22,566 nt of DNA. Source: JANMDR01 sp031376425 (lineage in GTDB: Bacteria > Pseudomonadota > Gammaproteobacteria > Burkholderiales > Usitatibacteraceae). Shown piece after piece: positions 1-6,371 of this stretch (position 1 is its first letter; every line of letters starts with the position of its first letter). The stretch is taken from assembly GCA_031376425.1 (NCBI GenBank), contig JANMDR010000126.1:1-22566 (forward strand). The letters are read 5' to 3'. A program made the position numbers and the translations under genes. A model generated the notes under the pieces. The model was given only the letters and a program-made list of their open reading frames with translations. It searched no databases and was not told the DNA's origin.

Positions 1-1194
1 GCGCGAGCAATGCCAGCAGCCTCCGCTGCGATTCAATCCAAGGTACCTCTAATGAAATACCTATCGGCTAGTGAGCAGCGGCAGGTCGTTCAGGGAAATA
101 CAACACAGTTTCTGCGGGACTACCTGAACTACAAGGAACCGATGCAGATCGTAGCGGGTAATAGGACTCTAGATTCAGCGGAGTGGATTCGATTTAAAGC
201 AACAAATGAATCGCTGCGTTCGCAGTACACCGCCGAGTTATATGCTGGCATAGGTGATGGGTGGCGAAACCTGCGATGGATTCGCAGAGCCGGTGCTCCA
301 AGCGGGGCGGAGGATAAGCGATTTGAGTTGTTGTGTACCGCGCTACGTGATACTGGACATTATCGTAGCGAGTTTCAGCAATGGCAAAGCGTTGCGAAAG
401 GCCAGAACACCGCAACAGTTGGAATTCGTCTGAGGCGTCGGCTGGCTTCTAGTGCATACTTTTGTGGATTGCGAACTGAGTCCATCAGACTTTTCCGGCA
501 ACTTTGGCTTGAGATTCTGGAAAAGCCGCCCGTATGTGAGTCTGAACGGTCAGAAACCGTAGCCATGTTAGTCGACTGCGCAACTTTTGCATCGTCAGAA
601 GTTCTTCGCCGTACATTGTTTTGCGCGACCCCTCCAAAGGCTAGTGTGATGGTTTACTTGTCCACGGTAGTATCATTCGCGCGGGATCTCGCATTACGGC
701 TTTATAGCGATTCAATTTCATCCGCTCACACGTATGCTGCGCTTGAAGTTGCGACGAAGCAGGTGGCGTTTTGTGGTGTGGATGCTTATTCAAAAACTTA
801 TGTGATATTGGCGATGCTACATAAGGTGCTTCCAGCCACTGCGCAACATAACCCACTTACGGGTATACAGGAGGACATCATTTTTCGTGAAACCGACAGC
901 ATTTTGGGTATATCGAACAGCCTGCGTAAGCAAGCTCAACGAATGATAGTCATGTGGGAAAGGCAAGGACGCACAAAAGACGCTTGGCTAGATTTGGCAG
1001 TGGGGAGTCTCGTCCGAGCTTATGAATGTTCACGTATCGTTAACGATTTCGTTGGTATGGAGAAAATCGCTACCCTTGCGTTACGTATTGACTCTGGGCG
1101 CATTGACCTTTGGCAGTGGAGGTTTGAGTGTGCTGTTCGCAATCGGAAAAGGGGCGGGCATTGGCTGCAATTGGAGGCACGTCAGCCTTCTTGA
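1..1194 (+). CDS. Hypothetical protein, 5' end may lie outside the window
   Basis: A long open frame that is still open at the left edge; the first ATG is at 10, so the true start may be upstream. At least 394 residues. I do not recognise the family. The protein is rich in Leu, Ala and Arg, mostly predicted helical by eye, with no signal peptide or membrane span, so it is probably a cytoplasmic helical-repeat protein. The last 100 residues have an AWLDLAVGSLVRAYECSR stretch followed by a short basic tail, reminiscent of TPR-like helical hairpins, but no repeat period could be fixed. There is no partner gene on its 3' side: the next 700 bases are debris. Confidence is for being coding, not for any function. 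Confidence 0.6.
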   Translation, partial: ARAMPAASAAIQSKVPLMKYLSASEQRQVVQGNTTQFLRDYLNYKEPMQIVAGNRTLDSAEWIRFKATNESLRSQYTAELYAGIGDGWRNLRWIRRAGAPSGAEDKRFELLCTALRDTGHYRSEFQQWQSVAKGQNTATVGIRLRRRLASSAYFCGLRTESIRLFRQLWLEILEKPPVCESERSETVAMLVDCATFASSEVLRRTLFCATPPKASVMVYLSTVVSFARDLALRLYSDSISSAHTYAALEVATKQVAFCGVDAYSKTYVILAMLHKVLPATAQHNPLTGIQEDIIFRETDSILGISNSLRKQAQRMIVMWERQGRTKDAWLDLAVGSLVRAYECSRIVNDFVGMEKIATLALRIDSGRIDLWQWRFECAVRNRKRGGHWLQLEARQPS

Positions 1195-1403
1195 GTTACG
1201 CTTTGATTTCTCAAGTTGGAATTTGTTGCGTCGTGAGCTTCATAACTTTTATTCGAGCAATTTACTGGCTCTCGCGAACTTGATTTTGTGTAACGGTAAA
1301 ATGACTGTATAGATGACCTTGGACAATACGGACAATTCGTTGTGAGCATCCAACCAAGCGCAACACCGCGCGATGGTAATCCTCCCAACCACAGGAGTTG
1401 ACG

Positions 1404-1475
1404 ATGAGCGCCAACAAAAATGTATCTGCCAAATTTGGGACACCGTTCAATTATAGGAGTCTAAGGGACAATTAA
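1404..1475 (+). CDS. Possible 23-residue ORF or truncated gene start
   Basis: ATG at 1404 sits 6 bases after a good AGGAG ribosome site (1393-1397) and reads 23 codons (begins MSANKNVSAKFGTPF) to TAA. A strong ribosome site on so short a frame suggests the 5' remnant of a lost gene or a leader peptide. The surrounding 1195-1460 stretch shows nothing else that I can support. It may be chance. Confidence 0.25.
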   Translation: MSANKNVSAKFGTPFNYRSLRDN

Positions 1476-1738
1476 CGACGTTTTTTCATCGTCGATCAGA
1501 GTAACGGGGTTGGTTGTGGGTATTGGCAAATCGGTTGCCATGGGTGTCGCCAACACTTTAACGATGCGCATGTTTTCCATGTCTACTGCCTCTAATTGCC
1601 AGTCTTCCCACCCAATTTTATCGCCTGGCTTAGCGACACATCCCAACAACACCATTACTAACCCACTCAACATTTGATACCGCCCTTTGTCTTCTCGGGC
1701 AAAGTTTTTAATTCCAATCGATCCTTCCAGTCATTTGC
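1461..1738 (-). pseudogene. HlyC/CorC (hemolysin/CNNM-type) C-terminal fragment, frameshifted
   Basis: The minus-strand frame ending at 1461 reads LSGLVMVLLGCVAKPGDKI followed by GWEDWQLEAVDMENMRIVKVLA, the pattern of the CorC/HlyC C-terminal domain (G-x3-GD-x-hydrophobic-x-W-x-hydrophobic-EVVDMD-x-RRI-x-KVLV), which follows two CBS domains in UPF0053/CNNM-like membrane proteins. Reading upstream, the frame carries on as EDKGRYQ, but the natural continuation, NDWKDRLELKTLPE, lies in another frame. The shift falls near 1693-1695 and is explained by loss of about one base in GAG(G)AAGAC. The CBS and membrane domains are absent. The isolated ATG frame at 1673 looks like a small lipoprotein (LLGC), but that cysteine lies inside the conserved domain, so the lipobox is coincidental. 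A dead remnant of a roughly 430-residue gene. Confidence 0.7.
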
Positions 1739-1828
1739 GCTGCGCACAGAGTGGAAGTGCCATTCATGCGTGTCGTAAAAACGTTGGGTTAACAGCCACT
1801 GCGGCACCCTGACGCAATATTCTTCGCA

Positions 1829-1870
1829 TTGACGTTGGTACTATTGTACTATAAAGTTATGGGTTAACTT
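1829..1870 (+). promoter_or_regulatory. Candidate promoter with AAGTTA-N5-TAACTT operator
   Basis: TTGACG (1829-1834) and TATAAA (1850-1855) form a weak sigma70-like pair with a short 15-base spacer. A perfect inverted repeat, AAGTTA-TGGGT-TAACTT (1854-1870), overlaps the downstream edge, where a repressor would block initiation. The GTTA/TAAC half-sites recall Fur/Zur-superfamily boxes, but the match is partial. It sits just upstream of the His-rich cassette. The regulator is inferred, not known. Confidence 0.35.
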
Positions 1871-1891
1871 CATGGAGTTTTGCAGCTAAAA

Positions 1892-2290
1892 ATGTCGGCT
1901 CGCCTTTTTCATCATGTTGCACACCTATTGCTAAGCGTAATGCTCGTTACGTTTTTGTCGCCCAGTTTCGCGGCGGGTATGCTTTCGTCGCATGAAAATT
2001 TAGAACATCGCAACGTGCAAAACATCGTTTCTTCTGATGACTGGCATGGTGACGCTGAAGCGACGGATCATGCGCATGCGGTTGCAACGCACAGCGCGCA
2101 CGAGCACGAAGAAGCGCATAGTGTAATTGGACATTTATTTAGCCATATGGGTACCGCGACGTCGGGTACGTTGGCAGTTTTGATGGCACCTGCACTGCAA
2201 TCGCGATTGTCGTATCTAAAGCCGCATAGTTATTTTACGGCGCTCGATCCACCGTTCCGGCCTCCGCGCCCTCACTACGCCGTCGCGTAG
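1892..2290 (+). CDS. His-rich exported protein, CzcI-like
   Basis: A small exported protein of 132 residues from ATG 1892. GGAG at 1874-1877 is rather far from it (14 bases), and an in-frame TTG at 1880 is too close, so the start is uncertain. The N-terminus is a Sec signal (hydrophobic run HLLLSVMLVTFLSPSFAA, cleavage near residue 27). The middle is full of His, Asp and Glu (DHAHAV, HSAHEHEEAH, GHLFSH), and the C-terminus is DPPFRPPRPHYAVA. That architecture, a His-rich centre plus a PPxRPxRP tail, matches CzcI-type small periplasmic proteins found with heavy-metal efflux genes, where they are thought to bind metal or modulate induction. First gene of the cassette that continues to 5452. Identity to CzcI is by pattern only. 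Confidence 0.6.
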   Translation: MSARLFHHVAHLLLSVMLVTFLSPSFAAGMLSSHENLEHRNVQNIVSSDDWHGDAEATDHAHAVATHSAHEHEEAHSVIGHLFSHMGTATSGTLAVLMAPALQSRLSYLKPHSYFTALDPPFRPPRPHYAVA

Positions 2291-2356
2291 CATTCGTTTG
2301 CGTTGCAGCAATTGCATCGCGTTCTAATTTAGTCCAGATATCGGATTGCTAAGTCG

Positions 2357-2386
2357 AGGCTGCCACCGTCATTGCGGTGGCAGCCT
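2357..2386. other. Strong 12-bp stem-loop between the CzcI-like and HupE-like genes
   Basis: AGGCTGCCACCG (2357-2368), loop TCATTG, CGGTGGCAGCCT (2375-2386): a perfect GC-rich stem. No T tract follows, so it is not a classical intrinsic terminator. It could attenuate transcription, stabilise the upstream mRNA end, or be Rho-assisted. The rest of the 2291-2541 gap holds an A8 run near 2507-2514 and nothing else that I recognise. Confidence 0.5.
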
Positions 2387-2541
2387 GGGCTAAGATCGCG
2401 CATTTCGCATCTATGGCGTATTTAGATCATCAAACGTTTTTACACAACGCACTAATTTGTTTTGCAGCCACATTAACCCTCACACAGCGGGGGCAAATCG
2501 GCGTACAAAAAAAACACTAAACTTTATGTAAGGAGAAGTCT

Positions 2542-3264
2542 TTGAAAGCGTTTTTAAAATATCGCAATTTATTTCGACATAAGCCAGTGTGGCTCACAAT
2601 GGTATTTACGGTTGTGGCGTATCTTTGCATGGGCACGGCCTATGCGCACACGGTATCCGATGGCGATCAGAATTTTTTGGTCCAAAATAAGGGCATGCAC
2701 TTGCTGCCATATCTCTATCTTGGCGCAAAGCATATGGTGACTGGATATGATCATCTGCTGTTTTTATTTGGCGTCGTGTTCTTTTTGTACCGGTTAAAAG
2801 ATGTTGGGCTGTACGTGACCTTGTTTGCCATAGGCCATAGTGTGACGCTGCTGTTGGGCGTATTAAATGGCTGGCATATCAATGCTTATTTAGTTGATAC
2901 GATTATCGGGTTCTCAATCGTTTATCGTGCCTTTGATAACTTAGGTGGCTTTCAAAAGTTTTTTAATGTGCAACCGAATAAAAAAGCGGCCGTACTTATT
3001 TTTGGCTTTATGCATGGTCTAGGGTTAGCCACGAAGTTGCAAGACTTGGCGCTTTCAGCCGATGGCTTAGTACCCAACATGATCGCGTTTAATGTCGGCG
3101 TAGAAATAGGGCAGTTATTAGCGCTTGGCATGATTCTAGTAGTGATGCGGTATTGGCGATCAACCCCGAGTTTTGGGCGTTATGCGGTCACTGCCAACTT
3201 GGCGTTGATGGCTGCGGGATTCACGTTGGCAGGTTATCAATTCACTGGTTTTCTAATTAAATAA
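2542..3264 (+). CDS. HupE/UreJ-2 family membrane protein (putative Ni/Co or other metal permease)
   Basis: A 240-residue polytopic inner-membrane protein. The start is TTG at 2542, chosen because a perfect AGGAG (2531-2535) lies 6 bases upstream and there is no ATG nearby. Residues 15-36 are a signal-like segment ending TAYAHT. Diagnostic HupE/UreJ-2 motifs follow: GYDHLLFLFGV (68-78), IGHSVTLLLG (97-106), FGFMHGLGLA (154-163) and FNVGVEIGQLLALG (183-196), with the metal-ligand-type His and Asp residues intact. Six or seven membrane spans are visible. HupE/UreJ proteins are associated with nickel or cobalt uptake for hydrogenase and urease; this subfamily lacks a settled substrate, and no hydrogenase or urease genes are nearby. 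The flanking His-rich proteins support a metal role. The next gene follows within about 11 bases, so they are co-transcribed. Confidence 0.85.
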   Translation: MKAFLKYRNLFRHKPVWLTMVFTVVAYLCMGTAYAHTVSDGDQNFLVQNKGMHLLPYLYLGAKHMVTGYDHLLFLFGVVFFLYRLKDVGLYVTLFAIGHSVTLLLGVLNGWHINAYLVDTIIGFSIVYRAFDNLGGFQKFFNVQPNKKAAVLIFGFMHGLGLATKLQDLALSADGLVPNMIAFNVGVEIGQLLALGMILVVMRYWRSTPSFGRYAVTANLALMAAGFTLAGYQFTGFLIK

Positions 3265-3275
3265 GGATGTTATTT

Positions 3276-3881
3276 ATGCATACTCAACAAATTGATGGCG
3301 CTGGCTTGGCGTCAAAGCGGGAGCTGTTACGTGGCTTACTCATCACCGTCATTATCGCAGCGGTTGTTTTAGTTACCACAATACTTCCCGCTGAATACGG
3401 TGTAGATCCAACCGGTATTGGCAAAATGCTTGGCATCAAAAACCTGTCTGGAAGCGCAACATCAGCCGGTAGCAGTGCAAAAACACCAGCTGCACCATCT
3501 ATCGCGTCCGTTACAAGCGTGCAAAAGGCAATCGCGTCGAAGCAGTCGGTTCCCTATCGCGCCGACACTCGCGAAATTGTTTTGCAGCCATCGCAAGGCT
3601 TGGAAGTGAAAACGCTGATGACGCAAGGCGCCACACTTATCTATTCTTGGAAAACCAAAAATGGCGAAAAAATTAGCCACGATTTTCATGGTGAAAAGAC
3701 CAACGCAAAGAGTGACGAATTTGAAAGCTATATCGAAGAGAAAAGTGTGAGCGAGTCAAAAGGTTCTGTTATCGCGCCGTTTACTGGTACGCACGGTTGG
3801 TTTTGGAATAACCAAACAGCAAACCCAGTCACCGTGATACTTCAGGCCAGCGGCTTTTATACCGATATGGTTAACAAGTAA
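3276..3881 (+). CDS. Single-span membrane-anchored periplasmic protein
   Basis: 201 residues from ATG 3276; GGA at 3265-3267 supports this start over the in-frame ATG at 3267, which sits on the ribosome site itself. Residues 1-18 are cytoplasmic and basic at the end (SKRELLR); residues 20-37 form one membrane span (LLITVIIAAVVLVTTI). A Ser/Ala/Thr/Pro-rich linker (about 57-85) leads to a beta-rich periplasmic domain containing YSWKTKNGEKISHDFHGEKT and a GTHGWFWNNQTANPVTV motif near the C-terminus. I know this type as the 'transmembrane anchor protein' often found beside HupE-like genes; its molecular role is not established. Its place between a permease and a His-tailed transporter suggests an accessory or sensing subunit (inference). 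Confidence 0.7.
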   Translation: MHTQQIDGAGLASKRELLRGLLITVIIAAVVLVTTILPAEYGVDPTGIGKMLGIKNLSGSATSAGSSAKTPAAPSIASVTSVQKAIASKQSVPYRADTREIVLQPSQGLEVKTLMTQGATLIYSWKTKNGEKISHDFHGEKTNAKSDEFESYIEEKSVSESKGSVIAPFTGTHGWFWNNQTANPVTVILQASGFYTDMVNK

Positions 3882-3959
3882 TGTCGTACATCGGCGCTTG
3901 TGCAGGTGTGGCGAGGTGCGCTGACGTAGGCCAGCACTTATTTCCTAGGGATGTGCGCG

Positions 3960-5012
3960 ATGCATAAGGGCGTCGTATATGCGCTTTTGGCAGCAACTCT
4001 ATTTGGTGCCAGTACGCCGTTTGCAAAAATGTTGGGGGGCCAAATTGCGCCAATCATGTTGGCTGGGCTGCTTTATTTGGGTAGTGGTGCAGGCTTACTG
4101 CTATGGTTTGTTTGTCGCGTTGTGGCACTCCGTAACCATCAGGAGTCACTGGCGCGGTTAACTGCACCAGATATCCCTTGGCTAGGTGGCGCTATAGTTA
4201 CCGGTGGCATCGTTGCACCGGTGTTGCTCATGCTCGGGTTAGCGAGCACACCGGCGTCAACCGCGTCGCTATTGCTCAATATGGAAGGTGTGCTCACAGC
4301 GTTGCTGGCGTGGTTCGTGTTCAGAGAAAATTTTGATCGGCGGATATTCATCGGCATGTTGTTCATTATCGCGGCAGGTATATTGCTATCGTGGGAGCAA
4401 ACACCTGCCATTGGCGTGCCATGGGGCGCACTTGCTATTATTGGCGCATGTTTGTGTTGGGCTATTGATAACAATCTCACGCGAAAAGTGTCAGCCAGCG
4501 ATGCTGTGCAGATCGCGGGAATCAAAGGGCTCGTGGCGGGAACCGTGAACCTGACACTCGCACTTACCTTAGGGTTGCCGCTACCCGCAGTGAATACGGC
4601 AATACTTGCGGGCGTAATCGGTTTTTGCGGCTACGGACTTAGCCTTGTGTTGTTTGTTTTGGCGCTTCGTCATTTAGGTACCGCCAGAACGGGAGCTTAC
4701 TTTTCAGTGGCACCATTCGCTGGCGCCGCTATCGCCTTAGGGCTGTTAGGGGACGCGCCCAGTATTATTTTTTGGGTAGCTACAGCACTCATGGGCGTCG
4801 GCATTTGGTTGCACTTAACAGAATCACACGGGCACAAGCATGCCCACGAGCCGATGTCTCATACCCATGCGCACAGCCATGATTCGCACCACCAACACGA
4901 GCATGAATTTGTCTGGGATGGTCATGAGCCGCACAGCCACCCGCACCATCATGCAGCGCTGACTCACGCGCATGCGCACTACCCAGACATTCATCATCAG
5001 CATGCGCACTAA
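3960..5012 (+). CDS. DMT/EamA family transporter with a poly-His C-terminal tail
   Basis: 350 residues from ATG 3960, with AGGG about 9 bases upstream; an in-frame ATG at 3951 abuts that site. Residues 1-287 have the ten-span, two-repeat EamA architecture: an N-terminal repeat with GVVYALLAATLFGASTPFAK and a second with GALAIIGACLCWAIDNNLTRK, ending with YFSVAPFAGAAIALGLLGD. From residue 290 to the end there are about 25 histidines in roughly 60 residues (HGHKHAHE, HTHAHSHDSHHQHEHE, HSHPHHH, HAHAHYPDIHHQHAH), with two small acidic/aromatic islands. EamA proteins export metabolites or amino acids; the tail is like those on metal transporters such as ZIP/CDF and on NikR/UreE-type chaperones, so this member probably handles a transition metal. 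Third transporter-type gene of the cassette. Confidence 0.85.
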   Translation: MHKGVVYALLAATLFGASTPFAKMLGGQIAPIMLAGLLYLGSGAGLLLWFVCRVVALRNHQESLARLTAPDIPWLGGAIVTGGIVAPVLLMLGLASTPASTASLLLNMEGVLTALLAWFVFRENFDRRIFIGMLFIIAAGILLSWEQTPAIGVPWGALAIIGACLCWAIDNNLTRKVSASDAVQIAGIKGLVAGTVNLTLALTLGLPLPAVNTAILAGVIGFCGYGLSLVLFVLALRHLGTARTGAYFSVAPFAGAAIALGLLGDAPSIIFWVATALMGVGIWLHLTESHGHKHAHEPMSHTHAHSHDSHHQHEHEFVWDGHEPHSHPHHHAALTHAHAHYPDIHHQHAH

Positions 5013-5031
5013 AATTTAGTAACGGGCTATT

Positions 5032-5058
5032 TTGGCGACGCCCGCACGAAGTCGCCAA
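5032..5058. other. 8-bp stem-loop before the last cassette gene
   Basis: TTGGCGAC (5032-5039) and GTCGCCAA (5051-5058) form a perfect stem around an 11-base loop. No T run follows. It may be a processing or partial-termination site that changes expression of the small exported protein relative to the transporter. Confidence 0.4.
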
Positions 5059-5074
5059 TTTATCGGAGAATGTA

Positions 5075-5452
5075 ATGAAAACTAAACTAGCCGCAATCGT
5101 ACTAGCAGTATCAGTTTTAACCGCTGGGTATGCAGTAGCCCACGGCGTTCGCTCGCAATTTGGTGGCGTAGTCGCGTCAGCCGCAAATATGCAGTTTGAG
5201 CTTGTGGGTACTAGCAGTAACGCGGTGATACATGTATCTGGTCACCACGGTGAAAAAATTTCTACCATGGGTGCCACAGGTACACTCACAGTTGTAAATG
5301 GCTCAGCAAAAACAGAATTGCCATTAACGTCAAATGGTGCAAACATGATGCAAACCAAGGCCGATGCAAAATTTGTAGCAGGTGCAATGGCAACAGCAGC
5401 AATCACATTTGCCGATAAAAATGTGGTGAGCGTTAAGTTTATAGCTAAGTAG
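5075..5452 (+). CDS. Small exported protein of the metal cassette
   Basis: 125 residues; ATG 5075 has GGAG 6 bases upstream. Residues 1-22 are a clear signal peptide (LAAIVLAVSVLTAGYAVA, cleavage before HG). The mature protein starts HGVRSQFGGVV and continues with NMQFELVGTSSNAVIHVSGHHGEKISTMGATGTLTV, a compact beta-rich domain of about 100 residues. I recognise this as a common betaproteobacterial exported family without an assigned function, seen near copper/nickel/cobalt efflux genes. The N-terminal His of the mature chain and the GHHG motif could bind metal, as the N-terminal His does in CopC/LPMO-type proteins, but that is inference. Probably the last gene of the cassette; the gene-free 5453-5784 stretch begins after it. 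Confidence 0.7.
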   Translation: MKTKLAAIVLAVSVLTAGYAVAHGVRSQFGGVVASAANMQFELVGTSSNAVIHVSGHHGEKISTMGATGTLTVVNGSAKTELPLTSNGANMMQTKADAKFVAGAMATAAITFADKNVVSVKFIAK

Positions 5453-5520
5453 AAATAGCGCTTGCTGTAGTGTCAGTGAGGGGTTAATTGATTTTGCGTA
5501 GATGTCTAAACAAGCTGGAG

Positions 5521-5660
5521 TCAGGTCTCAATACTGTTCGCTTAGTCAAAATCCCTCCAATTTTTGAGGATTATTTTGGTGTGTTTAATAGCGGTGAACT
5601 TTACCGTCAATGAGGCTTTACGCTCGGTATATTTCTTAAACGAACGGTATTGAGTCAGGT
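5521..5660. mobile_element. MITE-like element with 18-bp inverted ends and TCAGGT flanking repeats
   Basis: Left end CTCAATACTGTTCGCTTA (from 5527) and right end, read inward on the other strand from 5654, CTCAATACCGTTCGTTTA agree at 16 of 18 positions. The 128-bp element contains no ORF. It is immediately flanked on both sides by TCAGGT (5521-5526 and 5655-5660), the expected footprint of a 6-bp target duplication; because of the terminal bases, an 11-bp direct repeat GAGTCAGGTCT is seen at 5518-5528 and 5652-5662. This is a non-autonomous transposon remnant, or a pair of REP-type ends. The parent transposase family was not identified. Confidence 0.65.
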
Positions 5661-5711
5661 CTTTTATTATTACTTTCCACCTCGATTACGATTTTTTTTA
5701 CTCCCTAAATT

Positions 5712-5750
5712 TACCCTGTAGATGTCACAAATCAGGCCATCTACAGGGTA
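5712..5750. repeat. 13-bp perfect inverted repeat
   Basis: TACCCTGTAGATG (5712-5724) and CATCTACAGGGTA (5738-5750) with a 13-base loop. A T8 tract (about 5692-5699) lies on the upstream side on the plus strand, so the minus strand would read stem then A-rich-to-T-poor sequence; on neither strand is it a textbook terminator. It sits at the edge of the broken toxin gene and may be a small mobile-repeat end or a factor-binding site. Confidence 0.5.
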
Positions 5751-5784
5751 TCAAGTAGTGTCAATTACCACCGACTGCTATCAG

Positions 5785-5997
5785 TTGATTGCAGTTAACC
5801 CTTTGGCAGGGGACGTAATCCCCGGCGCAGATGGCGCACGCAAAGTTCGCTGGAGTCGCTCCTGATCAGGAAAATCTAGTGGTGCGAGGGTGATTTACTT
5901 CAACTTAACAGAGCAGGAAGTCGTATTACTGGTTGCAGCATATGCAAAAGCTGACCGCACGAATATGCTTCCCGCCGACATCAGAAAGGTGGTGTGA
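5785..5997 (+). pseudogene. HigB/RelE-like toxin, 5'-truncated with an internal TGA
   Basis: One frame from about 5785 to TGA 5995-5997 reads NPLAGDVIPGADGARKVRWSR, then stop TGA at 5863-5865, then SGKSSGARVIYFNLTEQEVV and LLVAAYAKADRTNM, ending in PADIRKVV. This is the well-known C-terminal two-thirds of HigB/RelE-superfamily toxins (AGDVIPG...RKVRW...GK-x-GGARVIYF...LLVAYAKADR), which cleave mRNA on ribosomes. The TGA replaces the Gly codon (GGA) expected in the RSGSGKSGG loop, a single G-to-T change. The usual first 30 or so residues are also missing or unrecognisable. The toxin is therefore inactive unless the stop is read through. It lies directly upstream of the intact XRE antitoxin in the normal toxin-first order. 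Confidence 0.8.
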
Positions 5998-5998
5998 T

Positions 5999-6322
5999 AT
6001 GGGCATTAAGAACATCAGTATTGATAAAGTAGCTGTGGCTATTGAAACCGACGCGGGTGAGGCTTTGCCTGATCTGCTTCAGGCGCTCGCGGAGGCAAAG
6101 GCGGGACTAGGTCGCACGACGACACCGGAGCAAATTCTTGTGCGCCAAGCCCGCGAGAAATCTGGCCTCACCCAAGCGGCGTTTGCCGAGCGCATCGCAA
6201 CGCCTATTACCACCCTGCGCGACTGGGAGCAAGGCCGGTTTAAGCCGCCCGGCGGCGTGCTCTGCCTGCTGCGGCTCATCATCAAGCATCCTGAGTTATC
6301 GCAGGAGCTAAATGCCGTGTGA
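5999..6322 (+). CDS. XRE-family antitoxin (HigA-like), probably orphaned
   Basis: 107 residues. ATG 5999 starts one base after the toxin's stop and has AAAGGTGG just upstream; a longer frame from 5933 lies inside the toxin remnant. The N-terminal 35 residues (MGIKNISIDKVAVAIETDAG) are the toxin-interaction arm typical of this family. The C-terminal helix-turn-helix is clear: QILVRQAREKSGLTQAAFAERIATP, then TTLRDWEQGRFKPPGG and a leucine-rich final helix. It would bind the toxin and repress its own operon. With the toxin gene broken, it may survive as a plain repressor or as an anti-addiction gene against a related toxin elsewhere. Confidence 0.85.
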   Translation: MGIKNISIDKVAVAIETDAGEALPDLLQALAEAKAGLGRTTTPEQILVRQAREKSGLTQAAFAERIATPITTLRDWEQGRFKPPGGVLCLLRLIIKHPELSQELNAV

Positions 6323-6371
6323 TTGGCACAAATAAAATTCGCCCGCTATCATCCCTAACATCAAAAATTTA

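Noticed and set aside
1461..1673. Small lipoprotein with LLGC lipobox
   Set aside because: The Cys lies inside a CorC/HlyC domain that continues upstream in another frame; there is no basic N-region, and the frame is a remnant.
5863..5865. TGA in the toxin frame as selenocysteine
   Set aside because: Homologues have Gly here, and no SECIS-like hairpin follows directly; a point mutation explains it.
5933..6322. Longer 129-residue antitoxin starting at 5933
   Set aside because: The first 22 residues overlap the toxin's C-terminal codons in another frame and have no ribosome site.
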